Of a DNA stretch of 64,000 nt, positions 17,262 to 25,299 are shown in pieces. A program made the position numbers and the translations under genes. The first letter of the stretch is position 1; every line of letters starts with the position of its first letter. The notes beneath the pieces are model-generated. The model worked only from the letters and a program-made list of their open reading frames with translations. It was not told the origin of the DNA and searched no databases. Source of the stretch: Pseudomonas sp. URIL14HWK12:I12 (GTDB lineage: Bacteria; Pseudomonadota; Gammaproteobacteria; Pseudomonadales; Pseudomonadaceae); contig NZ_QEQL01000001.1 of the NCBI RefSeq assembly GCF_003097135.1, positions 186,001 to 250,000 on the forward strand, in the 5' to 3' direction.

Positions 17262-17936
17262 TCAGGGCAGTGTGCACTGCCGGGCTCTCAGGGCTTCCAG
17301 CACCCAGGCCCGGGCGTTGCGCCCTTCGGCGATCTCGGCAAGTTGCTGATGTTCGGCATCGGATTTGGCCTTCGCCTTGGCGTAGACCGTTTCCAGCTCG
17401 GCAAAGGGCACGCATAGCAGCCCGTCCTCATCACCGATGACCAGGTCGCCGGGCTCAATCACCATGCCGCTGATGGCCACGGGAACGTTGATCTCTCCCG
17501 GGCCATCCTTGTAGGGGCCGCGGTGGGTGATGCCGGCGGCGTAAACCGGCAGGTCCCGTTCGGAGATAGTGCGCGAATCGCGAATCGCACCGTTGATGAC
17601 GAAACCGCCTAGGCCCTTGTATTCGGCGTAGCGGGTCATCAGCTCGCCGATCAGCGCGTTGGTCAGGTCGCCGCCGGCGTCCACCACCAGCACATCGCCC
17701 GGCTCTGCGAGGTCCAGTGCGTAGTGCAGCATCAGGTTGTCTCCCGGGCGGCATTTCACCGTCAATGCCGGGCCCGCGAGCACGCCAGCACGGTGCATAG
17801 GGCGCAGCGCCGCGCCGGCAGCTGTCATGCGGGACATCGAGTCGCTGATGTTGGCCACCGGCAGTTCGCGAAAGCGTGCGACATGGTCTGCACTCGCCTG
17901 GCGGGTACGTTGCAACACTCTGAAGCCTAGGGTCAT
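17262..17936 (-). CDS. RraA/HMG-CHA aldolase family protein
   Basis: 224 residues. Signatures of the family are PVANISDSMSRM, MHRAGVLAGPALTVKCRPGDNLMLHYALDLAEPGDVLVVDAGGD, the Arg-Asp pair in GFVINGAIRDSRT, and IEPGDLVIGDEDGLLCVP. Members include the RNase E inhibitor RraA and 4-hydroxy-4-methyl-2-oxoglutarate/4-carboxy-4-hydroxy-2-oxoadipate aldolases, which split the substrate to pyruvate and an oxo acid. Its position at the end of an amino-acid importer/amidohydrolase operon, 16 bases after the amidohydrolase stop, argues for the catabolic aldolase role. The ATG at 17936 is preferred to 17966, which lies inside the upstream gene. Confidence 0.85.
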   Translation of the reverse strand: MTLGFRVLQRTRQASADHVARFRELPVANISDSMSRMTAAGAALRPMHRAGVLAGPALTVKCRPGDNLMLHYALDLAEPGDVLVVDAGGDLTNALIGELMTRYAEYKGLGGFVINGAIRDSRTISERDLPVYAAGITHRGPYKDGPGEINVPVAISGMVIEPGDLVIGDEDGLLCVPFAELETVYAKAKAKSDAEHQQLAEIAEGRNARAWVLEALRARQCTLP

Positions 17937-17952
17937 GGTCGGTTCTCTCAGG

Positions 17953-18987
17953 TCAAGGAAGTGCAATGCGATACAGCTTGGCCGCCGTCTGGCTGAACAG
18001 GCTGGCGCGCTCGTGAGCGCTGAAACTTTGTGTAAGGCGTTTGAAGGTGTTCCACAGCACGCCGTAGCCGTACATGCCCTTGTCCACCGGAAAGTTACTC
18101 TCGAACAGGCAGCGCTGCGGGCCGAAACATTCGATGCAGTGCAGGATGTACGGCCGCCATAATTCGGCCAGTTGTATGGAAGAGGGTGGCTGCGGCTGCA
18201 GGTGCAGATCGAAGCCGGAAACGCTCATACCCAGGCCGCCCAGCTTCAGGTGCACGTTCGGGTAACGGGCCAGGCGCGTGATGGCAGAGGCCCATTCGAC
18301 AAATACTTCGTCGCGGTGGCCTTGATAGGGCCCGGCGCCCAGCGGCCCGCCCACATGGTCGATCACGATCGGCTGATCGGGAAGGCGCTCGGCCAGGGCG
18401 GTCACTTCGTCAAGCTGGGTGTGGTAGGCCCAGATATCCAGCACCAGCTCCAAGCGCGCCAGGCACGCGGCGCCGCGCAAGAAGGCCGCCTCGCTCAGCA
18501 CGCCGGCCGGTGCAGGCCGGGAGTTGGTCACCAACCGCGGGTCTGGGTGCCAGGCAGTGGTGTTACGCACCCCGCGCAGGCGCGCCCCGGCACGCTCGTG
18601 CATGACTTCGAGCACTGGCAGCACCGCCTCGCCCAGGCGCAGGTCAGCACCGGCAATGATGGCGGCGTTCATCCGGGTCGGGCCATACAGGCCGCTAGCA
18701 CTGCACGCTGCTACACCGGCGGCGAACTGCACTTCCCCGACAGGGGCGAAGGCAGGCTCAGCTGCGGGGTCGAACATCGAGCGGCACTGAGCGTAGACCG
18801 TGGCCACCACGTTATGGCCGGCCGCGTCGATGTCGGCCTGGTATTCGTCCTGCAGGTAACGCAAGCCAGGCCGGTCCCAGAGGTGGTGGTGGGCATCGAT
18901 CACCGGCAACGCCGGCTCCAGCGCCGGCTCTTGCACCTGTGCCAGCCAGGCCTGGCGCACCGGGATATGGGGAGAGGCGGCGTTCAT
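17953..18987 (-). CDS. Amidohydrolase-2 family metal-dependent hydrolase
   Basis: 344 residues. The TIM-barrel amidohydrolase signatures are LPVIDAHHHLWDRPGLRYL (metal-binding His-x-His), RGVRNTTAWHPDP, PIVIDHVGG and CLFESNFPVDK (catalytic-Asp region SNFP). The subfamily includes lactonases such as 2-pyrone-4,6-dicarboxylate hydrolase and L-fucono/rhamnono-lactonases, so a lactone is a likely substrate. Its start codon shares one base with the stop of the ABC ATPase (TGATG), showing it is part of the transporter operon. Confidence 0.88.
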   Translation of the reverse strand: MNAASPHIPVRQAWLAQVQEPALEPALPVIDAHHHLWDRPGLRYLQDEYQADIDAAGHNVVATVYAQCRSMFDPAAEPAFAPVGEVQFAAGVAACSASGLYGPTRMNAAIIAGADLRLGEAVLPVLEVMHERAGARLRGVRNTTAWHPDPRLVTNSRPAPAGVLSEAAFLRGAACLARLELVLDIWAYHTQLDEVTALAERLPDQPIVIDHVGGPLGAGPYQGHRDEVFVEWASAITRLARYPNVHLKLGGLGMSVSGFDLHLQPQPPSSIQLAELWRPYILHCIECFGPQRCLFESNFPVDKGMYGYGVLWNTFKRLTQSFSAHERASLFSQTAAKLYRIALP

Positions 18988-19715
18988 CAGTGGGCCCGGA
19001 TGTCGGAGATGAATTTGGCCGCCCGCGGATGCTGCGGTGCGTTGAAAAACGCTTCGGGTTCGGCCCGCTCCAGAACCTGGCCTGCGTCCATGAACCAGAT
19101 GCGGTCGGCCACATCGCGAGCAAACCCCATTTCGTGGGTCACACAGATCATGGTCATGCCTTCCGCTGCGAGCGCCTTCATCACCTGCAATACTTCGCCG
19201 ACCATCTCGGGGTCCAGCGCGCTGGTCGGCTCATCGAACAGCATCACCGGTGGTTCCATCGCCAGCGCGCGGGCGATGGCCACGCGTTGCTGCTGGCCCC
19301 CGGAGAGCTGCGCCGGCATCGACTGCGCCTTCTGCGCCAGGCCGACTTTGGCCAACAGCGCCAGGGCAGCGGCCCGGGCCTGTGCCTTGTCGCGCTTTAG
19401 CACGGTCAAGGGGCCGATCATCACGTTGTCCAGCACGCTCATGTGCGGGAAGAGGTTGAAGTTCTGGAACACGAAGCCGATTCGGCTGCGCAGCGCATTG
19501 AGGTCGTTGCCTTTAGCGTGCATGTCGTGGCCAGCGACCTCGATGCTGCCGCCCTGGATCTCCTCCAGGCGGTTGACGGTGCGGATCAGCGTGGACTTGC
19601 CCGAGCCGGACGGCCCGCACACCACTACCACCTCTCCGGCGGCGACCGTTTCGTTCACTTCATTAAGCGCGCGATACGCGCCGTACCATTTGTTGACACC
19701 CTTGAATGCGATCAT
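18987..19715 (-). CDS. Amino-acid ABC transporter ATPase (GlnQ/GltL type)
   Basis: 242 residues. Walker A GPSGSGKST, Q-loop FVFQNFNLFPHMSVLDNV, signature LSGGQQQR, Walker B VMLFDEPTSALDP and the switch His in CVTHEMGFA are intact. The polar amino-acid class is clear from the FNLFPHMSVLDNVMIGP and TSALDPEMV segments. The ATG at 19715 overlaps the permease stop (ATGA); the longer frame from 19835 lies inside the permease gene. Confidence 0.95.
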   Translation of the reverse strand: MIAFKGVNKWYGAYRALNEVNETVAAGEVVVVCGPSGSGKSTLIRTVNRLEEIQGGSIEVAGHDMHAKGNDLNALRSRIGFVFQNFNLFPHMSVLDNVMIGPLTVLKRDKAQARAAALALLAKVGLAQKAQSMPAQLSGGQQQRVAIARALAMEPPVMLFDEPTSALDPEMVGEVLQVMKALAAEGMTMICVTHEMGFARDVADRIWFMDAGQVLERAEPEAFFNAPQHPRAAKFISDIRAH

Positions 19716-20458
19716 TTGCTTTGCCCTGCCAAGACGGTATGGCCATCGGTGTCGATACCGGTGCGCGGTGCACCGGCGCGCTTGCGCCCAATGGCGCTTT
19801 CCAGCCACCTGGCCAGGCGGCTGAGTGAGAAACACAGCACGAAGTAGAAGCCGGCCAGCAGCAGGTACACCTGAAAGGGCTGGGTCAGCAGTTGGTTGTT
19901 CACCTGGTAGGCGGCGAAGGTCAGCTCCTGAGTACCGATCAGGTAGGCCAGCGAGGTGTTCTTGGTAATCAGGATGAACTGGTTGAGGATGCTAGGGAGC
20001 ATGTTGAACAGTGCCTGCGGCAGCACGACCTTGCGCATCGCCTGGCTGTAGCTCATGCCGATGGCGCGGGCCGCCTCGGTTTGGCCCTTGGGGATGGCAT
20101 TGATCCCAGCCCGCACCGCCTCGCCAAGAAACGCACCTTCGTACACCACCAAGGCCACGACCATGGTCACGCTGCCGGAGATGTTCACCCCGGTGATCAG
20201 CGGGATCACGAAATAGGCCCAGAAAATCAGCAGCACCAGCGGGATCGAGCGCACCAGGAAGGTGTAGCCGGTAGCCAGGCCCCGGATCGGCGCCACGTTG
20301 GAGGTACGTGCAAGGCCGATCGCCACTGCCAGTGGGAAGGCCAGCACCAGGCTTGCAACCGCCAGGAGCAGCGTCAGGGCCAGCCCGCCCAGCGGGCCCT
20401 GGGGGTATTGGCCTACCAGCAGCATCACGCCGTAGTCATGAAGAATTTCGAGCATCAT
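19712..20458 (-). CDS. Amino-acid ABC transporter permease 2
   Basis: 248 residues, about five membrane helices. The EAA loop of polar amino-acid permeases is visible: EAVRAGINAIPKGQTEAARAIGMS, followed by VVLPQALFNMLPSILNQFI. It pairs with the permease at 20459-21160; the two genes abut with no intergenic base. It forms the inner-membrane channel together with the ATPase at 18987-19715. Confidence 0.94.
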   Translation of the reverse strand: MMLEILHDYGVMLLVGQYPQGPLGGLALTLLLAVASLVLAFPLAVAIGLARTSNVAPIRGLATGYTFLVRSIPLVLLIFWAYFVIPLITGVNISGSVTMVVALVVYEGAFLGEAVRAGINAIPKGQTEAARAIGMSYSQAMRKVVLPQALFNMLPSILNQFILITKNTSLAYLIGTQELTFAAYQVNNQLLTQPFQVYLLLAGFYFVLCFSLSRLARWLESAIGRKRAGAPRTGIDTDGHTVLAGQSK

Positions 20459-21160
20459 TCACCTCGCTGCGCGCAGATGGATGCGCCGCTGCCATAGGCC
20501 GCCGACGCTCATCAAGGTCCAGGAACCGGCCAGGTAGAACAGGCTAGCCACGGCAAAGCTCTGGAAGGTCATGTAGGTTTCGCCCTCGATCTGGCGGGTG
20601 ATGTACATCATTTCACTGGTGCCGATCGCCATCGCCAGTGCGGTGGACTTGAACAGGGCCAGGGCCTGGTTCACCAGCGACGGCGCGGCGGCGCGCACCG
20701 CCTGGGGAATGAGGATCTTGCGCAAGGTCTGCCGGTAGTTCATACCCAGCGCCGTCGCGGCCTCTCGCTGCCCGCCAGGCAGTGAGCGCAAGCCACTGCG
20801 CAGGTCTTCGCTGGTATAGGCGGCAGCATTGAGGGTCAGGGCGATCACTGCAAAGACCATTTCCCCGCCTTGGGCGTTGATCCAGTCCTGAGCGGCCGCC
20901 GGCAGCAGCTGCGGCACACCGAAGTACCACACGAACAACTGCACCAGGCTGGGCACGTTACGGTGGTACTCGACAAAGCCGTCCACTATCCAGCCCGCGG
21001 CGCGCAACGGCAGCAGGCGAATGCCCATCAACAGGCAGGCCAGGGTGAAGCCCAGCACCGCACACATCACGAACAGTTGGAGGGTGACGGCAATGCCGCC
21101 AAGAAACAGCTGCAGGTAGCTGCCCTGCAGCAGGGAAGCGAAGCCGTGAAAAATCGACAT
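20459..21160 (-). CDS. Amino-acid ABC transporter permease 1
   Basis: 233 residues, about five helices, with the N-terminal HisM/GltJ-type segment (LFLGGIAVTLQLFVMCAVLGF), VEYHRNVPSLVQLFVWYFG, and the EAA loop DLRSGLRSLPGGQREAATALGMN followed by ILIPQAVRAAAPSLVNQALALFKSTAL. It probably forms a heterodimer with the second permease. Confidence 0.94.
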   Translation of the reverse strand: MSIFHGFASLLQGSYLQLFLGGIAVTLQLFVMCAVLGFTLACLLMGIRLLPLRAAGWIVDGFVEYHRNVPSLVQLFVWYFGVPQLLPAAAQDWINAQGGEMVFAVIALTLNAAAYTSEDLRSGLRSLPGGQREAATALGMNYRQTLRKILIPQAVRAAAPSLVNQALALFKSTALAMAIGTSEMMYITRQIEGETYMTFQSFAVASLFYLAGSWTLMSVGGLWQRRIHLRAAR

Positions 21161-21205
21161 GGTCTACCTCCAATCGGGCTGCCACGAGCAGCAGCCCGGG
21201 CGCGG

Positions 21206-22006
21206 TCACTGGAAGTCGGAGAGCGGCGTCAGCTTTTTCTCGCGCGCCAGCTGGAACTCGGTATCAGGGCCATACCATTTGTCCCACAGCGTTTGCAGCT
21301 CACCGCTGCTTTCCATGTCTTGGAGGGCTTTGTCGACGGCCTGGGTGAGGGCTTCTTCACCTTTCTTGATACCCAGGCAGTTGGGCTCGAAATGCAGCGC
21401 CTGACCGAGAAAGTGCATGTTCTGAGAGCGGGCGTGGAAGCGAATGGCAGCAGGTTCGGTCATGGCCATGCCTTGGGTTTTGCCCTGCTGCAGGGCCATG
21501 AAGGCAGACGGTGCGTCCTCGAATGCCACGATGGTGGAGTCGGGCAACTGCTGTCGTGAATACAGCTCCGGGGTAGAGCTTTTGATCGCGCTGATGCGCT
21601 TGCCCTTCAGGTCGTCGAAGGTTTTGATGGCCGGGTCTTTGACGAGAATCTTGATTGGCACCTGATAGTAGGCGGCCGAGAAGTTGATCTGTTGCGCCCG
21701 TTCCTTGGTGTAGCCCAGCGCCGCAGCGACCACGTCAGCGCGGCCAGAGACCAGAGTGGGGATGCGCGCGCTCACCGAGATACCCTGCAGCTCAGGCTTG
21801 ACCCCCAAGTGCTGGGCCAGTGCCTTGCACACGTCCACGTCCAGGCCGACGATTTCCCGGGTGGCAGGGTCTTGGTAGCCCAGCGGCACACTGTCGGTAA
21901 GCGTGGCACAGCGCAGGGTGCCACGTGCCTTGACGTCCTCAAGCGCATCGGCCATTGCGGTGGAGCAGGCCAGCAGGCCCAATGCAGCGATAAGTGCCCG
22001 TTTCAT
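21206..22006 (-). CDS. Periplasmic amino-acid binding protein of the ABC transporter
   Basis: 266 residues with signal peptide (MKRALIAALGLLACSTAMADA). SBP family 3 features are GTLRCATLTDSVPLGYQDPATREIVGLDVDVCKALAQHLG and the hinge-region LGYTKERAQQINFSAAYYQVPIKILVK. The ligand-contact Asp in the GLDVDVCKAL motif is present. The specific amino acid cannot be read from sequence. The ATG at 22006 starts the signal peptide; the upstream extension to 22096 is rejected. It is the first gene of the transporter operon. Confidence 0.92.
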   Translation of the reverse strand: MKRALIAALGLLACSTAMADALEDVKARGTLRCATLTDSVPLGYQDPATREIVGLDVDVCKALAQHLGVKPELQGISVSARIPTLVSGRADVVAAALGYTKERAQQINFSAAYYQVPIKILVKDPAIKTFDDLKGKRISAIKSSTPELYSRQQLPDSTIVAFEDAPSAFMALQQGKTQGMAMTEPAAIRFHARSQNMHFLGQALHFEPNCLGIKKGEEALTQAVDKALQDMESSGELQTLWDKWYGPDTEFQLAREKKLTPLSDFQ

Positions 22007-22077
22007 AGTCAGTTCTCTGATGGTGCGTTGGCGGCAGGAATTAAGGCGTACGTTCGGATTGTTGTTATAGCGTCGCT

Positions 22078-23283
22078 TTACATCAGGGCCTGGCAAGCAG
22101 CCTCTATTCGCCGGCAGCCTTCTTCGATCACCTCGGTGGAGGTGGCAAATGACAGGCGCAGGTACGGCGAGAGCCCGTAGGCCTCACCGTGCAGCACAGC
22201 GACCTGCGCGGCTTCGAGCAAGTAAGTGCGCACGTCCAGATCCGTTTCGAGCACCTGGCCTTGGGGCGTGCGCTTGCCCAGCAGGCCTGCGCAGTTGGGG
22301 AACGCATAGAATGCCCCTTCGATAGGCTGGCAGTGCAAGCCAGGCACTTGGTTCAGGCGTGTCTGGATCAGTTCGCGTCGCTGAGCGAACAGCGCGGCGG
22401 CTTGTTCGACAAACGCTGCGCCCTCATCGAGTGCGGCGGTGGCGGCCGCCTGGTTGATGCCGGAGGCGCCCCCCACGCTTTGCGACATCAGCTTGTCCAT
22501 GGCTTTGATCAAAGCAGCCGGGCCACCTGCGAAACCGATGCGCCAGCCGGTCATGGCGTAGGCCTTCGACACGCCGTTGATTACCAGCGTGCGCCCTTTG
22601 AGCGCCGGCGCCAGGGCGGCCGGCGCCGCCAGTGGTTGGCCCAGATAGTTGAAGTGCTCGTAAATTTCGTCGGTCATCAGCCACACGTGCTCATGGCGCA
22701 GCAGCACCTCGCACAGCGCCTGCAATTCGCTCTGGCTGTAGATGGCGCCGCTGGGGTTGTTCGGCGTGTTGAGCACCAGCCATTTGGTCCGAGGCGTGAT
22801 GGCCGCCTCCAATTGCGCGGCGGTGATCTTGAAGCCTTGGGTATCCGGGCATGGCACGGTTACGGCCACGCCGCCATTGAGCTTGACCACGTCCGGGTAC
22901 GACACCCAGTAGGGTGCTGGAATGATCACTTCATCACCGTCGTCGACCGTACAGCCGAATGCCGTGTAGATCAGCTGCTTGGCACCGGCGCCGACGATGA
23001 TTTCGTCCAGCCCGAACTCCAGGCCGTTGTCACGGCGAAACTTACGCTGCACAGCCTGCTTGAAGGACGGCGTGCCGGTAGTGGCGGTGTAGCGGGTGTG
23101 CCCCGCGAGTGCGGCAGCATGGGCGGCCTGCACCACCCGCTCGGGGCTGTCCAGGTCCGGCTCGCCCGCCGTGAAATCAAGCACGTTCAGGCCCTGGGCC
23201 TGCAGCTCGGTGACACGGGCCTTGGCCGCGACACTGGCCGACGGGCTGAAGCGATCGAGGCGGGCGGAGAGGGGGTAGGTCAT
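22078..23283 (-). CDS. Class I/II PLP-dependent aminotransferase (AspB type)
   Basis: 401 residues. Fold-type I signatures: LDFTAGEPDLDSPERVVQAAHAA, VINGVSKAYAMTGWRIGFAGGP (PLP Lys in SKAYAMTGWRIG), NTPNNPSGAIYS, and LRLSFATSTEVIEEGCRRI with the carboxylate-binding Arg. It would remove the amino group from the imported amino acid to give a 2-oxo acid, feeding the RraA-family aldolase. It lies 71 bases upstream of the binding-protein gene on the same strand, and its own upstream region faces the LysR gene. The ATG at 23283 is chosen. Confidence 0.92.
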   Translation of the reverse strand: MTYPLSARLDRFSPSASVAAKARVTELQAQGLNVLDFTAGEPDLDSPERVVQAAHAAALAGHTRYTATTGTPSFKQAVQRKFRRDNGLEFGLDEIIVGAGAKQLIYTAFGCTVDDGDEVIIPAPYWVSYPDVVKLNGGVAVTVPCPDTQGFKITAAQLEAAITPRTKWLVLNTPNNPSGAIYSQSELQALCEVLLRHEHVWLMTDEIYEHFNYLGQPLAAPAALAPALKGRTLVINGVSKAYAMTGWRIGFAGGPAALIKAMDKLMSQSVGGASGINQAAATAALDEGAAFVEQAAALFAQRRELIQTRLNQVPGLHCQPIEGAFYAFPNCAGLLGKRTPQGQVLETDLDVRTYLLEAAQVAVLHGEAYGLSPYLRLSFATSTEVIEEGCRRIEAACQALM

Positions 23284-23330
23284 GTCAGGCCCTTGCAAGG
23301 AGGAGGGAAGATGACCGTGAGATTAATCCT

Positions 23331-23351
23331 CGTATTTCTGGAAAAATAACG
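23331..23351. promoter_or_regulatory. Candidate LysR-type binding site
   Basis: An imperfect inverted repeat (CGTATTT, spacer, AAAATAACG) in an AT-rich island of the 117-base gap between the divergent aminotransferase and LysR genes. LysR proteins commonly bind such T-N11-A palindromes next to their own promoter. Confidence 0.4.
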
Positions 23352-23400
23352 ATATTTTTTCGCTTTTATCCATCGCATAAAGGCATGAAAGAGGGCGGCA

Positions 23401-24300
23401 ATGATCACTATCAAGCAGGTCGAAGCCGTCTATTGGGTGGCCCGGCTGCGCAGTTTCGAAGCAGCGGCAGACCAGTTGAATACTACGCAGTCGGCGGTCT
23501 CCAAGCGCATTCAGGACCTCGAGGCGCGCTATGGCCAGCCCTTGTTCGACCGAAGCGGTCGGCGCGCACTGTTGACCCCGCTGGGCGAGCAGGTTGCACG
23601 TTTGGCCGAGCCCTTGCTCGCCCAGCGAGATGTGCTGTTGCAAACCCTTGAAAGCCCCGCCACGTTGCAGCGAAAGCTGCGCCTGGGGGTCACCGAGCTG
23701 ACTGCGCTGACCTGGCTGCCTGGCCTGGTGCAGGGCATCGGCGAGCACTACCCGAAAGTGGAAATCGTGCCCGAAGTCGATACCAGCCCGGTATTGTTCG
23801 CCCGTTTGGAAAGCCATTCGATCGATCTGATCATCGTGCCCGACACCTTCGGCGCCCACCGCTTCGCCAGCCAGTGGCTTGGCGCAGTGGAAAACGCGTG
23901 GATGTGTGCCCCTGGCCTGGTCGGGGACGCCGGCGAACTGCCACTGGCCCGCCTGGCCGAGCGTACCCTGGCATTGCAAAGCAGCCAATCGGGCATGGGC
24001 CGGGCCTATGGCCACTGGTTCCGCGAGCATGGGGTAGACATCAGCCGCTCGGTCTTCTGCAATAACCTGCTTGCCCAGATCGGCATGGTGGTCAGCGGCC
24101 TGGCCACCTCCTACCTGCCTCGGGGCACCTTGCAGCAGATGATCGACCGCCGGAAGCTGGCGGTGCTCCAGGTGACGCCGGTACTGCCACCGCTGGATTA
24201 TCGTGCCCTTTATCGGGAGGTCGAAGGTGATCCTTTCATTGCTGACATCGTGGAAATAGCCCGGCAGCGGTGTGACTTCAACCGGACTATCATGCACTGA
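23401..24300 (+). CDS. LysR-family transcriptional regulator
   Basis: 299 residues: N-terminal winged HTH (ITIKQVEAVYWVARLRSFEAAADQLNTTQSAVSKRIQDLEARYGQPLFDRSGR) and a C-terminal type 2 periplasmic-binding-like effector domain (about 90-290). It is divergent from the aminotransferase and importer genes and is most likely their activator, with a pathway intermediate as coinducer (inferred from layout). Confidence 0.93.
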   Translation: MITIKQVEAVYWVARLRSFEAAADQLNTTQSAVSKRIQDLEARYGQPLFDRSGRRALLTPLGEQVARLAEPLLAQRDVLLQTLESPATLQRKLRLGVTELTALTWLPGLVQGIGEHYPKVEIVPEVDTSPVLFARLESHSIDLIIVPDTFGAHRFASQWLGAVENAWMCAPGLVGDAGELPLARLAERTLALQSSQSGMGRAYGHWFREHGVDISRSVFCNNLLAQIGMVVSGLATSYLPRGTLQQMIDRRKLAVLQVTPVLPPLDYRALYREVEGDPFIADIVEIARQRCDFNRTIMH

Positions 24301-24414
24301 GCTGGCCAACGGGCAGGCCGGGGCGGGCATACTTCGCTTTTTGGTTTTTTTGCGCTTGCGTGAATCGACAATCCTCGGCAAGGTGGCATATTGCCAGTTC
24401 ACTTGGGAGGCCTC

Positions 24415-25215
24415 ATGAGCCATACCGTATTTCCCAAGCCCTTTGAGGCGATCGGTTGCAATCAGTGCCGTTCCGCCGCAGACCTTGGCTTCCAGATCAC
24501 GATGGCCTTCCAGCCCATCGTGAATGTAGTAACGGGCAAGCCCTACGCCTACGAGGCGCTTGTTAGGGGCGTCAATGGAGAAAGCGCCGCACAGGTGCTG
24601 GCCCAGGTCACGTCGGAAAACATCTACCGCTTCGATCAGCGGTGCCGGGTTCAGGCCATCGAGCAGGCGTCTCGGCTGGGCCTTCAACACCTCGACGATT
24701 GCCGGTTGAGCATCAACTTTCTGCCCAATGCGGTGTATCGCGCCAGCACCTGTATCCGTGCCACGCTCGAAGCCACCCGGCAGTTTGGCTTTCCAGCCGA
24801 CCGGCTGATGTTCGAGGTCACCGAGGGTGAACGGGTGGATGATCCCGACCACCTCAAATCGATTTTCCACGAGTACAGCCGCCAAGGTTTCACAACGGCC
24901 ATCGACGATTTCGGCTCTGGCTATTCGGGCCTGAACTTGCTGGCCGAATTCCAGCCCGATGTACTCAAACTGGACATGGCGCTGACCCGCCAGATCGACA
25001 CCGACCCGGTGAAGGCTGCCATCGTCGCGGGTATCGTGCTGGTGGCGCAACGCCTGGGCATCACCCTGATCGCCGAAGGTATCGAAACCCCCCAGGAGCG
25101 GGACGCCCTGGCACTGCTGGGGATCGAGCTGATGCAGGGTTATCTGTTCGCGCCGCCGATGATCGATGCGCTGCCTCTGGGCGAGCGCTTCGGGCAAGCC
25201 CAGCCGTCTCTTTGA
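24415..25215 (+). CDS. Stand-alone EAL-domain c-di-GMP phosphodiesterase
   Basis: 266 residues. All key catalytic motifs of active EAL enzymes are present: the EAL signature as YEALVRG, SINFLPN (metal-site Asn), FEVTEGE, IDDFGSGYSGLN (metal-binding Asp pair), LKLD (catalytic-region Lys), IAEGIET and MQGYLFAPP. No sensor domain or membrane helix precedes it beyond a short Cys-containing N terminus (CNQC). It should hydrolyse c-di-GMP to pGpG. The ATG at 24415 has GGGAGG 5 bases upstream; the frame start at 24391 is not used. Confidence 0.92.
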   Translation: MSHTVFPKPFEAIGCNQCRSAADLGFQITMAFQPIVNVVTGKPYAYEALVRGVNGESAAQVLAQVTSENIYRFDQRCRVQAIEQASRLGLQHLDDCRLSINFLPNAVYRASTCIRATLEATRQFGFPADRLMFEVTEGERVDDPDHLKSIFHEYSRQGFTTAIDDFGSGYSGLNLLAEFQPDVLKLDMALTRQIDTDPVKAAIVAGIVLVAQRLGITLIAEGIETPQERDALALLGIELMQGYLFAPPMIDALPLGERFGQAQPSL

Positions 25216-25299
25216 GCCGGCCGAGCCTCGTTCAACTCCGCTGCGAGGCGGCTCAAGCCCCGGAACCGGTCAAGGTCGGCAGGTTCCGCGCCTTATCCC

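Noticed and set aside
18172..19824. A 550-aa open frame on the plus strand opposite the amidohydrolase and ABC ATPase genes
   Set aside because: It is antisense to two genes with complete catalytic motifs, and its translation shows no domain.
23323..25197. A 624-aa open frame on the minus strand opposite the LysR and EAL genes
   Set aside because: It is the antisense shadow of two well-supported genes, open because of GC-rich codon bias.
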